A DNA stretch of 64,000 bases from Hippopus hippopus (taxonomy: Eukaryota; Mollusca; Bivalvia; Cardiida; Cardiidae), in NCBI GenBank assembly GCA_946811185.2, contig OX328110.1, forward strand, positions 18,964,456 through 19,028,455, in the 5' to 3' direction. Positions 1-12,324 of this stretch are shown piece by piece. The position numbers and the translations under genes were made by a program. The notes under the pieces were generated by a model. It saw nothing but the letters and a program-made list of their open reading frames with translations, did no database searches and was not told the origin of the DNA. The first letter of the stretch is position 1; every line of letters starts with the position of its first letter.

Positions 1-213
1 AATGCATCCCTGTGAAGCATAATACCAAGCAAGTGATCACATACACAGGGATCCATAAAAGCCATATTCTTTAACAACCGACTTAATCATAAGGTAAACT
101 GGTCCTTGGACTAACAGAAAATTGACCTGGAGCAAAAAGTTTCAGCCTAGGTCAGCCTGCGCGGACTGCAGATGCATTAAGTCCCCTTTTCACAGAGCAT
201 GGCCCATTTGTTA
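1..213 (-). mobile_element. Family B MITE, truncated by window start
   Basis: Contains ATACCAAGCAAGTGATCACA, GGTAAACTGGTCCTTGGACT, the half-palindrome GGTCAGCCTGCGC and the end TGCATTAAGTCCCC ... GAGCATGGCCC, all shared with the other family B copies. Confidence 0.75.
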
Positions 214-497
214 GATAATTGGTTAGAATCCCATTACTAGACAAGTACTAGTAGAACAGCCTAATATGTACAATAAAAAAAAAATTGACACCTTTTCAGA
301 AAAGAGATAGAAGGAAAAATTGCTCGCAAAGCCATTGCTCCTTTTCCTATATTGTTTTATGAAGTGTTGAAAAACCATAAATATTATTCCTTCCTCCAAA
401 TGTATGTTTTTTCGTCAATTTGAAATAGTATTCAATAAGTCAAAAATAGCTTGTGGATATAAATGAGTCAAACAGACTTCAAAAAAAATATCGTTGA

Positions 498-692
498 TTA
501 ACTCTTTCACTACTGAATAAACAAATTGCATTTTCTTAAAGGCTAAAAATACACTTACTCTGCAAGATCAAGAGACAGTTTGGTCATAATCTAGAATACA
601 GCAGTGGACGTCCTGTGCAGTCTGATCTTGATCTACACTGTTCACAAAAGCTTCTAGTGTCGTCAATGGTATAGAAAGATTTAAAAACTGCT
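498..692 (+). mobile_element. Family C palindromic repeat (intact, uninterrupted copy)
   Basis: Begins TTAACTCTTTCACTACTGAA and ends near GGTATAGAAAGATTTAAA, with TGTGCAGTCTGATCTTGATC in the centre. It is colinear with 60434-60995, which carries a 349-bp insertion absent here. Confidence 0.75.
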
Positions 693-1080
693 TTCATTGA
701 AAAAAGCAATCACCACTTTCCAGTTATCAATAGATTTACAAGTCTGACAGTTTTTTTTTTGCAAGAGTTATGACACTATGTGACAGTATATGTCTACCAT
801 ATGACTTGTGCTGTACATGGTTATTAATTATTATGACTATCATCAGTCATTACTTGACCTTAGGTCATTTCTTTCACCAAAATCCTTTTTTTTAATCACA
901 ACTCTTGTGACTAATTGTTTACTTGGGTTTTTTAAACTCATTACTCTCCAAGTGATAAGATATGTATATACAAGACATTCTTACAAAGATCAAAGACTGA
1001 AAAAAAAATTATTAGCCTTAAATGGATGCATTTGATGATATATTCAAAGGCAAGAATAAATGATACAATGACAGTGAGGT
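693..1080. other. Nothing recognised
   Basis: AT-rich DNA with several A/T runs; no gene or repeat family recognised. Confidence 0.4.
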
Positions 1081-1140
1081 AGAACCTTTAGAAAGCACCT
1101 GCTTTTCCCACAATGTTTTCTACCCTTTAACCATTTTATG

Positions 1141-1336
1141 ATTTACCAGACGACAAAATTTTAGTCCTGTCCAAAATGGAACCATTTGCAGACAAATGTG
1201 GCCCAGCATTTTCTCCTTTTCCCCACGATGTTTTTTACCCTATCAAAGAGAAATTGCACCATTTGAGCCACAATGAAATTGTCGTCTGCAAATGCTTTGA
1301 ATTTGAACAAGTCTAAAATCTTGTCATTTGCTAAAA
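1141..1336. mobile_element. Family A MITE, palindromic rearranged copy
   Basis: Both ends carry the same arm of the MITE (TTTACCAGACGACAAAATTT ... TTTGCAGACAA on the left, TTGTCGTCTGCAAATGCTTT ... CATTTGCTAAA on the right). Normal copies have two different arms. Confidence 0.6.
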
Positions 1337-1337
1337 C

Positions 1338-1545
1338 TTAAAGAGTTCACTCCATACAGATGACAAAATTCCAAATTCTTTATATTGAAAGGTTTTGCAG
1401 ACAACAAATTCAACCTAGTATACATGATAGTATTTGTCTTTGAAAGGGTAAAAAAGAGCCAGTATTTTCTCTTTTCCCTACAATGTTTTCATAAACTGTT
1501 TTCTTCAGGGTCTTTAAAACAGCAGATTGTGAGCTTAAGAGTTCA
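1338..1545 (-). mobile_element. Family A MITE, degraded
   Basis: Same order of blocks as intact copies (CAGATGACAAAATT, GCAGACAACAAATT, TTTGTCTTTGAAAGGGTA, TTCAGGGTC), but half of the hairpin is lost. Confidence 0.55.
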
Positions 1546-1674
1546 CAGTAACTCCACATATTTCAGTATCGACTCACAGCTGTATCAACATATATCATTC
1601 TGTTATCTTATGTAACCGCTGGTAGTTTTCACCTCTATCTTGACATCATCTTCTTCACAAAACTCATGTTTTCT

Positions 1675-1899
1675 TTAACTCTTTACCAAACGACAAAATT
1701 TTAGGCCAGTCCAAACTGAAAGCATTTGCAGACAACAATGTGGCTGAAAAATTGAAATTTGTTGTTGGAAGGGTAGAAAACATTATGGGAAAAGGAGAAA
1801 ATGCTGGTTATCAGCATTTTCTCCTTTTTCCAGAATGTTTCAAAAGGTTTTTTTTTTTTAGGGTCATTAAAACTCAGGGATTGTAGGGTAAAGCGTTAA
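1675..1899 (-). mobile_element. Family A MITE, full length
   Basis: TTAACTCTTTACCAAACGAC at one end, GGGTAAAGCGTTAA at the other. The centre is GGAGAAAATGCTGGTTATCA with a matching right arm. Confidence 0.85.
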
Positions 1900-2990
1900 A
1901 ATAGTATTTAACACACTACCACCTGCATGCAACTTTTTTCTGCCTTTTCAGAAACCATTCTCAAAAATATTATGGCATATAACTATATTACTCCAGTGTC
2001 TGATCCACGATTTGAAAAAAGTGGGGGATTGTTCCCCATCAATCTGAAAAGCATGGGGGGTATCTAGAAAGTATGGGGGATCAAAGTTAACTACAAAACG
2101 CACAAAACAGAACTGATTTCTTTTGGATGTGTTAAACCTTATCAACTCTAAAGCACTGTGCCTTGGTCTTGTTCATACCTAACACAAAATCTTACTTTGA
2201 AACTTGAAAGTCATTAGGCTACTGTAAATAGGAGTTAAAATGCTAGTCAGGGCTACGGTTTTATCAGTTACACTCACCTGTACGTCGCACCAGCTGTGAC
2301 TTGTATGTCAAATAACATATTTTTCCAAAACTGATTTTTCATCTTCATTTCCATCCTCTCTATGCGTAAAGAAATCAGTAATTCTACATTTTTGTCCATA
2401 TTAAAAGACAAACTGTCAAAATGATCGTCCGCTATCTGTTTGGGTTTACGTGCAAAAAAGTTATCAACTTTGCAAAATCGGTAATAATTGAAACTGTGAT
2501 AAAGTAATATCGCAATCAGTTAATTCTGAAAGCTTTGGTATGTATTTGGATGGAAAGACAGTACTTTGCTCATATTTATTTTGACAAATTAAATAAGTGT
2601 TGGAGAACTGTTATCAACATATCTAAATAGAGAAGAAAAAAATGGCAGACAGTTTTTTTCATGAAATGAAAATCTGTGAAGTAAGAAAGGGAAGTCACTC
2701 TTGATTCATAGGAAATATTGCGCTGCCTGTGAAAGTGATCTTTACATCGACGTTTAAGTGTTAATAAGTGATCAAACACTAACTTCCTAATTCTTTTTTT
2801 GCGTGTGATTGTCGCGCACTAGTTTTGAAAATGTGTGTGGATGATAAAAAACTTGGGCTATTCTTGCAATTGCGCGCTCTGGATCAGACACTGTTACTCT
2901 GAAACAAATAAATTGCTCGTAATCAGCTATCTGAACTTTTACCAAACATTTGTAGAGACTTTCATGTTCCATACCAAAACTCATGCAGCT
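1900..2990. other. Nothing recognised
   Basis: About 1.1 kb without a recognisable repeat, RNA or coding signal. Confidence 0.4.
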
Positions 2991-3219
2991 TTAACTCTTT
3001 ACCAAACAACAAAATTTTGGACATGTCCAAATTGAAAGCATTTGCAGACGACAAATTAAATGTTGCTTAAAGGATGATTTCTCTCTTTGATAGAGTAGAA
3101 AACATTGTTGGAAAAGGAGAAAATACTGGTTACCAGCAATTTCCCCTTTTCCAACAATGTTTTCGAAAGCTTTCTTTCTTAGAGCCATTAAAAGTCAGGA
3201 CTTTGTAGTAATGGGTTAA
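2991..3219 (-). mobile_element. Family A MITE, full length
   Basis: TTAACTCTTTACCAAACAAC to AATGGGTTAA. The hairpin has a matched change (TTGTTGGAAAAGG on the left, CCTTTTCCAACAA on the right). Confidence 0.85.
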
Positions 3220-3813
3220 AAATAAGCAGCAGGTTAATCCTTTTCTTATAGATCTAATTTGATGTTTTGTAAGCGTCACCCTATATAACCCATTACAGTG
3301 TGTGAGATCACGTGTATATGTACGTGATTCACGTTTAAAAATATCATGATTGTACATTCAATTCCTCTAATACGTACCGAAACGTACAAAAACTTGCGCA
3401 ATGGAAAATTTCAAAAGTCAAATTTCAGAAATTTCCTGCAGCGAAATGTTTACAATTACTTCTCTTGGACAGGTTTTCCGAATCCAAAAACAGAACGGCT
3501 GCTATCCATCATTGTATACAACTAACCGATGGTAACATGACATATAACAGGTACCAGTTTGCTGGACAGGAACATTTCAGAATCATTTCTCTGAAAATGC
3601 ATCGAATCCAAACTGTTGTGGATGGCCAAAGTGCTATTTTTGTAACAGTGTTTGATCAATTGTTATCTTCTATCTTTGGTTTTTGCAACAAACATCAATC
3701 TTTCTGTGGAATAGGGCATTGTAAGAAAAGGATAAACTTATTATTCCAAGCACATTTTCCTTTTCCCCCAGTGTTTTCAAAAGCTCAAAATCTTTTATCT
3801 TTGAAAACCTGCA

Positions 3814-4654
3814 GGGTTCGAATTTCATTTTTTTTATCCACTGGCAAATCTTAGCAAGTGGTTTTTTTTCCACTCGCAAAATTCAAATTGGACTCGCATT
3901 TTTCTTTTCCTTTTTTTTTGAAGCCCAGCATGCCTACAAATGGTAAAGAATGAACGGCCAGTACAAACTGTTCTATTCTATTCTATTACGTAACCTGTCG
4001 ACTAGAGACAACAACAAAACAAAAAAGGAACGTTAATTAACGTCAAAACCATTATTTAACTATCAATTCAATTCCAGTTGAATATCTGTTCTCAAACCAT
4101 GTTAAATTTCTATAAAATTTACAATGGTGGACAAATTTGTAAATGAATTACGGTCGTATCACATCCGAATACCTGCGTGTCCGATAACTGGTTTAGCCAG
4201 TCCACCATGTCCGACTTGCTTCTCTTTGTTATTTGTGCATGATAATTATTTTTTCATAAAAGACTGACAAATATTTCTGTTTTATAATCAGAGATTGAAT
4301 TCGCCTACCGTTTTTTCCGTATAGAAAATGCAATATCATAGTATTGGCCGTGAGTGCAGACGAACGCACTTGGCTCACAAAACTCAGACAACGAACGACA
4401 ACTCGGAGGCTTCAATGGCGACATGTAAAATTATCAACCGCCCTCGAAGGGTATTCTCAGTGCAACATGAGCGATGTTTATCCAGAACAAAAAGAATTAC
4501 CTTATTTGTATTCAAATATGAAATTTAGTACATTTTGGTAATTGTTCTTCAATAAGTTGCACTCGCATTTTTTATCAAGTGCTTGAAATTTCAACTCGCA
4601 TTTTCCAATTCTGACTTGCATTTTGCGAGTACATATGTGGGAATTTCGAACCCT
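3814..4654. mobile_element. hAT-like non-autonomous element with ~90-bp terminal inverted repeats
   Basis: The left end GGGTTCGAATTTC ... CACTCGCAAAATTCAAATTG and the right end, read inverted, GGGTTCGAAATTCCCAC ... ACTCGCAAAATGCAAGT are imperfect inverted repeats. Flanks AACCTGCA (3806-3813) and GACCTGCA (4655-4662) match in 7 of 8 positions, as expected for an 8-bp hAT target duplication. No transposase frame lies between them. Confidence 0.6.
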
Positions 4655-5225
4655 GACCTGCATCTGTATATTGTTTGAAAACATTTCCAGTATAAGCAAG
4701 CTGTCATTGACATCAATACTAAAGAGTGATAATGTTGTTTAGATTTGAACCCCCGTATTTGTTTGCGTACCCCCAACTTCTATTACCATTACGTGCAAAA
4801 ACCTCCAGCTGGGAAAATAACAGCACACACTGCCATTAAAAGCTGTATGTGCCTACATGACTATATTTCACACCAAAGATAGTTTTGATTAACATCAAAT
4901 CTTGAAATATATCTTTTTGCTTTTGGACAATATGCAATACAGGACAGACAGGCATTTTCTGGCAATTTTACTTTTCATAGTTTCCCTTCGTATTGAACCC
5001 GAAGAGAGTTTTGAAACATCTATATTGAAGTGCATGTACTCTGTCTACTTATGTGCAGAGATATTTCGTATTCAATACGTAGAGATCTATCCAAAGTTTT
5101 TAATGGAATAGGAACTAGATCTAAACCTCTGCACTGCAAAATGAAAACAAACAGAATTTCTTTAGAAACATAATAAATACAAGTACATGTAATTTGGATG
5201 TTTGTTTTATATAATGGCAATCCAG

Positions 5226-6324
5226 TAGGGTCAATCCTGGTAAATACGGACAGAGGTATAATTATGGACACAAGCTACATTTCAGAAAATCCCCAAGCCT
5301 ATTTTTAACTCCAAATATCCTTCCTACTGTCTATTTAAAGCACCCCCATCTTATTTCTGTGTCAGTGTGCTGTTTTTGATGACGATTACATTTATGTGAT
5401 GATGCAAGCACATTTAACGTCACACGTGACTCGCCTTTTCTCAATCGTATGTGAATTCAAAGATTTGTGCTTCGACTCTGACAGGTACTTGAACGCTTTC
5501 ACAAATTATAGAAATTTTACACTAAGCCCTTATAATGTTAAAAACTAAGACAAATGATTGAAGAAACATAATAAATCATCAAAATAATGGCAAAATACAC
5601 ATTAGCAGAAATAAAGCAGAAAAAGACAAGGGTCCGTATTAAACCAGTCGTTTGCACACACTTTAAAATTACAGACGCACTTTAAAATTACTTACAAAAA
5701 ATATTTTTTCTGTGCTACAGAATTCTTCTTCATCAAATATTTGAAAAGGAGGATATCTATAGGGTAAATTGATAGCTCGAGTCGGATATGATCTAGAGTA
5801 GGGCGATTCGGATAATAAAGTAGAATGCGATACTATTCCAAAAATAAACACATGGAGCGAAATGATCTTTCAGTTCACTGCATTTTGTAACTATTATCCT
5901 CTCTTTGTGTAGGTCGTGTTAAATCTATTACTATTATTATCCATTTAGGCCACACCCAATCCATTATTTTATTAGGTTATGGCAGTATTATTCTTTTTAA
6001 AATATTATAGGGAAAGATGAAATAGCTTATACCGAGCGATGCCATATTTTTCCCACTAAAAGTATGATGTCTGTAATTTTCCAGTCTGTGTCCGTACTTC
6101 ACCCCACATGTCCGTATTTACCCGGATTTGACTAAGTAACTTCAACTGCATTATCACAGTATCTTGGGCTAAGTAAACTGTACAGTATAGCGAAAATATC
6201 AAAGAGGAAAGTCGTTAAATGTTTACAAATAGGTTTTAGGGGTCATGGCTTTCAAACTGTAAGAGTATTGACTAACAAAGATGAGGTGTGTAAAAATCAT
6301 CCGTATTTACCCGGATTGACCCTA
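5226..6324. mobile_element. ~1.1-kb TIR element flanked by TA
   Basis: The left end is TA then GGGTCAATCCTGGTAAATAC; the right end is GTATTTACCCGGATTGACCC then TA, so ~24-bp inverted termini flanked by TA. A third internal copy of the terminus lies at about 6108-6130. There is no transposase; probably a Tc1/mariner-type non-autonomous element. Confidence 0.6.
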
Positions 6325-6344
6325 TTATATTAGTTATATTGTGA

Positions 6345-6540
6345 TTCCAGTGCACCTATTCATGCTTTCCTGGGATGCCTTTATCATACCAACTTCTTCC
6401 AAAGCTAGTGGCTGCTTGCCCACCAAATCTTCACCCAAACAATGATCAGTGGTGACAGGGGGTTGAATCCTGTCGCAAAGACCATCATCAATCCTTGGAT
6501 TCTATCCAGCGACCCCTGATTATTTGGGGTTAATATTCTT
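6345..6540 (-). mobile_element. SINE-like (family E) fragment
   Basis: Shares CAGTGCACCTATTCATGCTT and GGTTGAATCCTGTCGCAAAG with the better copy at 25045-25370, in the same orientation. Confidence 0.45.
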
Positions 6541-7078
6541 CACGGGTGAAAGAAATGCTGCCATAAATTGTTGGGCAATGTCACGTAACCATATCATAAC
6601 TGATCAGTTGTTGTATTAATTATGTTTGAATATGTTTGAGAAAGGGATATCCTTACCCGTTATTTATCTATAGAATCACAAACGATTGGGGGAGACAATA
6701 TTTTTATGTGTCCCAGCATGACTCATAATTCGAATTTTACTAAATCATGCAGCAGTTTCTTCTGCATTTTTCTACAGGTGTATTTAAAGAGCAATACAGA
6801 TATGCACAAAACCGGTAGTAAATATGAATGTATTCGTTTTCTTACCCTGTTTTTAAATGAAGTTTTAGAAGTCCGTACGCTCGCAGACCGCCAGACAGGA
6901 AGTTTGTGGATGTAAATATATCAACTTCCGGTTAATTACAGCAGCCAATTTTTCCCCAGGTAGCAGACTACAGTAGTTAGCATTTCGTTTGTCAATTAAG
7001 GAAGCGGCCCTCAGTTTTCGAATGATAGCTTACCTTATATCTATAAATCTGCTTTTTTTTCCCTTCACTGAACGCATT

Positions 7079-7081
7079 AAA

Positions 7082-7112
<31 letters not shown>
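7079..7112 (+). repeat. Poly-A followed by (CA)n microsatellite
   Basis: About 20 A then seven CA units. Confidence 0.9.
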
Positions 7113-8436
7113 GAAAATACAACTCATGGTCCTTCATGATAAACGTAAAAAATCAATTTATCAATATTGTTGTTAATTGCTGTAGCACCCATTATGCTCA
7201 ATATGCACACATGTGCATACAAAAGTTCTGGAACAGAACTTGTAAATCACAATGTCATATACATGTGTTGATTTTCTTTAGACCTGCATGCCTTTTCAAA
7301 CTAATAAGTGGGTTAAATTAATTAAATGGATCAAATCTCACCAGCAGGAGGGGGACACCCAGCTTCCTCCCTCATCGGCACACCGTGTCTCACTGTGTGT
7401 ATATATATTTTAATCCTGGCTGCACCTTTTGTAAATTATAATTTGAAGAGTGTTTCAATATTCATGATAGGGCTGTGGGGATTGATTACAAACAAATAAT
7501 TAAGGGTCTTCGAAACAAATCTCATCAGATTCATATAAGATTATAATCCATCTGCACCTGATTTAATGCTACTCATAAAAGCTGCTATGGTTTCTCTAAT
7601 TAAAACTCTGTAAATGAATGCAAATTAGATAAGCCAGTCAAGTTGTTGTCCTGAGCCTGTATTCAATAACCATTCTTAACAACATTCTTAGTCTGATTCT
7701 AAAGAATTTTTGAAGTTTGAAAGTGATGGAATATTTGATTGGCTAAACCACTGGCTCTAGCTGATCAGAAATTCTGTCACAGATTAAATCTAGAATGAGA
7801 CTAAGAATTGAATGGGCTCTTGTGTGTTTGTGTGGGTACATCAGTTGAAGTGCTAATCAAAATGTTCTTGAAAGTTTATTTGGAAGTCTACAGTAATTTC
7901 CCCTGTGAGTTGCTGTTGTCCTTTTTAAATGATTTAATTTTTAAGAAATCTGGAGCGAAACACTGGCTAGATTTTTTACACAGAGGTATTATAAATAGCC
8001 TTTTTCTCCACTGCTACTTTATTAGCTGCAAGTTTTAGTTCTAAACACCGCATATTAATATTTATCCTGTACAGAATAGTGATACTAATATCTTCCGCTA
8101 GGTGGTACTTTTCAAATACTGACCTATCTGATTTGGGTTTCTGGGTACAGATCTGGACTACTTTTCAAAAGGATAACCATTGCTTCGAATTTTAAAATAA
8201 AATAAACATTTACTAAATAAAACGCTACCTGGTAGGATTCATTCAGCTATGGTCAGCTAGCATGTAACCTATGCACCAGTCATTATAAACACAGGCCTTA
8301 TAGGCCTCGATATAAGCCCAGATATTTCATGTTCACAAGTCTGTGGAAAAATCCTGAACAAATCCTGGTTTCCCTGAAATCTATATTAAGAAACTGTATT
8401 CAAAGATGAGCAGTAAAAGAATGACATTTTTAAAAA
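7113..8436. other. Nothing recognised
   Basis: AT-rich stretch with scattered short ORFs of no recognisable family. Confidence 0.4.
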
Positions 8437-10803
8437 CTAGAGGCCCTTGAGGGCCTGTAATCGCTCTACTGGCAGTGATTTTGCTTTTTTGCTAGCATAA
8501 ATCATGAATTCATGATGCAAACAGAAAAAAAACACAAAAATGTGTTCTTGCAACTGGGCTTGAACCCACTAAGATAGCATAAGTAGGCATGGTAAATTGA
8601 ACAAACAGTAAAAAAAATATGAAGTGCAATTTCTCAAAACTAATTGTTTGGAATCCCGCCAAATTTGACAGGCTTTCAGAACGCCTTGTATTAAACAATC
8701 CTAGCAAATTTCAAAGAAATGTGACTAATAATGTGGACTTTGTTGTGTAAACGATACTGAGTCATCAAATGGCTGCTTTTCCTGAACAGTTTACTAGATT
8801 TTCTTCACCTTTAATAGAGTTCAATCCCTTGATGAATCAAATAATCTTTGCAAGTTTCACAAGATTTGGATCAATGCTGTGGACTTCATTGCCTAAACAA
8901 GAAATGGAAATTTTCAACTTTGAATGGCTACTTTTCCCATACTGATTGTCAGATTTTTCTCAAAATTAATAGGGTTCAAGCTGTTTATGATACAAAGCAA
9001 CTGTGCAAGTTTCATGAAAATCCACCCAAGGACAATTTCTTGAAGAAGAGCACATTCTCGATAGTGACTAAAAACATAAGTCGAACAAGAGCACCACATG
9101 CAGGTGCCAACAATTGGCTGTTGTTTTTCGACGGATAAAGTTTCCCTAACAAGTTTTGAAAAGGGTCACCCAAGGAACATTTCTGTGAATTTATTTCAGA
9201 ATCTGACCAGCCATTCCAGAGAAGAAGAATTAAGAAATTCCTCTTCATGTCCCTGTTGTGCAAACAGCCCCCACCATCAGAGCCATGTTTCTTGACAGAT
9301 CAAAATTGCGTGAACAAATTTTGAAAAGAGTCACCCAAGGAACATTGCTGTGAAATGATTTCAAGATCTGACCAGCGGTTTCAGAGAAGAATAATTTTTA
9401 AGAATTTCTTCATGTCTGTATAGTGTAAATAGCCCACAGCCATCAAAGCCATTTTTCTTCATGGATCAAAATATCTCGAACACTTTTTGAAAAGGGTCAC
9501 CCAAAAAACATTTCTGTGAAATTATTTCAAAATCTGACCAGCCATTTCAGGGAAGAAGAATTTCTTAATGTCCATATAGTGCAAGTGGGCCCCCTCCCCC
9601 CATCAGAGCCATGTTTCTTGACGAATCAGCATTTTGCGAACTATTTTTGAAAAGGGTCACCCAAGGAACATCTCTGTGAAATTATTTCAAAATATGACCA
9701 GCCGTTTCAGAGAAGAAGAATTTTTAAGAATTTCTTCATTGCCATATAGTGCGAGTAGCCCCCATTTACCAGAGGCATGTTTCTTGACGGATCAAAATTT
9801 CGTGAACACCTTTTGAAAAGGGTCATCCAAGGAACATTTCTGTGAAATTATTTCAAAATCTGACCAGCCGTTTCAGAGAAGAAGAATTTTTAAGAATTTC
9901 TTCATTGCCATATAGTGCAAGTAGCCCCCACTCACCAGAGCCATCTTTCTTGAGGGATCAAAATTTCGCGAACAATTTTTGAAAAGGGTCACCAAAGGAA
10001 CATCTCTGTGAAATTATTTCAAAATCTGACCAGCCTTTTCAGAGAAGAAGAATTTTTAAAAATTTCTTCATGGCCATATAGTGCAAGTAGCCCCCACTCA
10101 CCAGAGCCATGTTTCTAGACGAAACAAAATTTTGCGAACAAATTTTGAGAAGGGGCACCCAAGGAACATCTCTGTGAAATTATTTTAAAATCTGACCAGC
10201 CTTTTCAGAGAAGAAGAATTTTTAAGAATTTCTTCATTTCTGTATAGTGCAAGTAGCCCCCATTCACCAGAGCCATGTTTCTTGACGGATCAAAATTTCG
10301 CGAACAATTTTTGAAAAAGGTCACCCAAGGAACATCACTGTGAAATTATTTCAAAATCTGACCAGCCGTTTCAGAGAAGAAGAATTTTTAAGAATTTCTT
10401 CATAGTGCAAGAAGTCCCCATTCACCAGAGCCATGTTTCTTGATGGATCAAAATTTCGCGAACATTTTTTGAAAAGGGTGACCCAAAGAAGATCTCTGTG
10501 AAATTATTTCAAAATCTGACCAAAGATTTCAGAGAAGAAGATTTTTAAAGAATTCCTTAGAAAATTCCATTTGGTTGCCATGGCAACCAGAATTTTTGAT
10601 GGAATCCAATTCTGTGCACAATTTTTAAAGAGGACCTCCCAAGGAACATTCCAGCCAAGTTTGGTCCAAATTGGCCGAGCGATTTAGGAGGAGTTGATGT
10701 TTAAAGAATTGTTGACGACGCACGACGGACGACGCACGACGCACGACGGACACCGGGTGATCCTAAAAGCTCCCCTTGAGCACGTTGTGCTCAGGTGAGC
10801 TAA
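8437..10803 (-). mobile_element. Helitron-like (pearl/HINE-type) element with central tandem array
   Basis: Read on the minus strand, it begins at AGCTCACCTGAGCAC, with the hairpin GAGCACGTTGTGCTC near that end (10778-10792). It ends with the hairpin GGCCCTCAAGGGCC (8442-8455) followed by TCTAG. A CTAG end preceded by a hairpin is the Helitron/Helentron 3' signature, and a central array of ~165-bp units is known in bivalve pearl-type elements. A short G/A/C-rich tract of GACGCACGACG units lies at about 10716-10751. No helicase frame is present, so it is non-autonomous. Confidence 0.6.
9120..10560 (-). repeat. ~165-bp tandem repeat array, about nine units
   Basis: The GGTCACCC-type block recurs near 9165, 9330, 9496, 9656, 9822, 9988, 10154, 10320 and 10479, spaced 159-166 bp. 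Each unit carries GAAATTATTTCAAAATCTGA, CAGAGAAGAAGAATTTTTAA and GAGCCATGTTTCTTGACGGA. A diverged tenth unit follows to about 10700. Confidence 0.9.
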
Positions 10804-11149
10804 TAAAGTGAAGGACCGTGTTACGCCACCTTGGCTGCTAAAAAAAAAATTACTGGAACCGGTGTCAATATAATTGATGGTACCCTATAATTTTGTGAAT
10901 CTCAAGTTCCGTCTTCCAGGATTTCAGGTGAATTTCAGCTAAATTAGGAGTCATTTTTTTCCTTTCACAGTTTTTTCAACGGCATTATTGACGTTTACTG
11001 AATGGAGCCGTAAAAATTTTCCAATTCATTTTATACATAAGTTTGTTTTTCATGGGTTTTCGCGGTATATTGAGGATCGGGGGATGTATGCCGGTTTTAT
11101 GATTTTTCATTGGGACTATGATTACAATGCGTACAGGCAAAGTTGTGGC

Positions 11150-11215
11150 GGAACTGATGCGAGAAAGCCAGGAAACACATGCATAGGTGCACTGGCCGCC
11201 ATGATACGACCTTAG
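11150..11215 (+). mobile_element. SINE-like (family E) fragment
   Basis: CAGGAAACACATGCATAGGT then GCACTGGCCGCCATGAT is the inverse of the block at 21040-21085 and 25110-25145. Confidence 0.4.
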
Positions 11216-11359
11216 CTGACAGAACGGCATCAACCTCCAATACAAACATAACAAATACAGTAGTCTAAAAGCAAAAAGATGTATTTTCGACGTTTCAGTG
11301 ACTGGGTAATGGTTTTGATTTTTTTTTTTTTTTTTTTGTATTTTTAGATTAATTTTAGG

Positions 11360-11867
11360 CCGATGATATTTACCCGACAGTCGTGTACACACTGAAGAAA
11401 TTTCATACTGCGAGTCCGACTGTCGTGTACTCAATGAAGGAAAACTCGTTGGGTGCCCGACGGTCGTGCACGGACTGATGAAATTTCGTCTTGGGGGCAC
11501 GATTACGTGCCCGCAATTTCCGATTTCTTCATTGAGTACACGACGCGGTCGTGTACGCACTGAAGAACTGGAGTCTTACGTACACGTGTAAATGGGTTGG
11601 GCCAAAACGCAGACTTTTACGTGAATCGGCACGGCGTAGACAGTCTCATTGGAGCACACGGCAATAGTCATTTATACAGCGTGTTACAGAACAAATGCAT
11701 GCACAAGCGTAGCTGGCATCCTTTTTATACGTCCGAAGGCTCGTATTACCTCATACTGTACACCCGGTCGTCCGTCCGTCCGTTTGGAATTTCTTGTGTG
11801 CGCAACTCCTCCTACAGTTTCCATCGGAATTAGATCTATTTGAAATTTGCCACAATGGTATTCAGTC
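11360..11867. repeat. Left arm of long inverted repeat
   Basis: About 500 bp whose inverse complement recurs at 12856-13345. Shared blocks include CGACGGTCGTGCACGGACTG, GAAATTTCGTCTTGGGGGCA, AAAACGCAGAC and ACCCGGTCGTCCGTCCGTCC. Within the arm, CGTGTAC-type motifs alternate in direct and inverted order. Confidence 0.85.
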
Positions 11868-12169
11868 GTTTCGGCACCAAGTCATTTCTACACCCAGTCA
11901 CTTCGAGTCATATTGGAACAAAATCTCTATGTGCCCTCTAAAATAAGTTATTTTATGTATAAAAGTACTTTAGATAAAACTTCTTCATGCTTTGTTTTCT
12001 CTCTCGAAGTCGTATCTTAAATAAAACAGAAACTTTGTTTATGATTCAAGACATGAACACAGTATGTCTCAGCACCGCCTCTGCCTAGGCTAGCGGCCTT
12101 TCAACACAAAATACTTTGAAAATCCGTATCAAATCTGGCTTGATTCCAAGCAATTAGATCTAGTTTTGA

Positions 12170-12324
12170 TAAATTGCACTTCTTTTTTTTTCACTGTTTG
12201 TTCATCATGCAGCTTATGCGGTCTTAGTGGATTCAAATTTTTGCATCATGAATTCATAATGCATGCTTGCAAAAAAGCCAAATTCCTGCCAATAGAGTAA
12301 TTTCAGGTCCTCAGGGGCCTCTAG
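12170..12324 (+). mobile_element. Helitron-like 3' terminal fragment
   Basis: Carries the inverse of the 8437-8560 end (TCATGAATTCATAATGCATG, GCCAATAGAGTAATTTCAGG) and terminates in CAGGGGCCTCTAG. Confidence 0.55.

Noticed and set aside
3465..3854. 129-codon plus-strand ORF
   Set aside because: No domain or splice context; its end runs into the hAT-like terminus.
10985..11560. 191-codon minus-strand ORF
   Set aside because: It spans a SINE fragment, a poly-T run (giving KKKKK) and the inverted repeat; low complexity and no domain.
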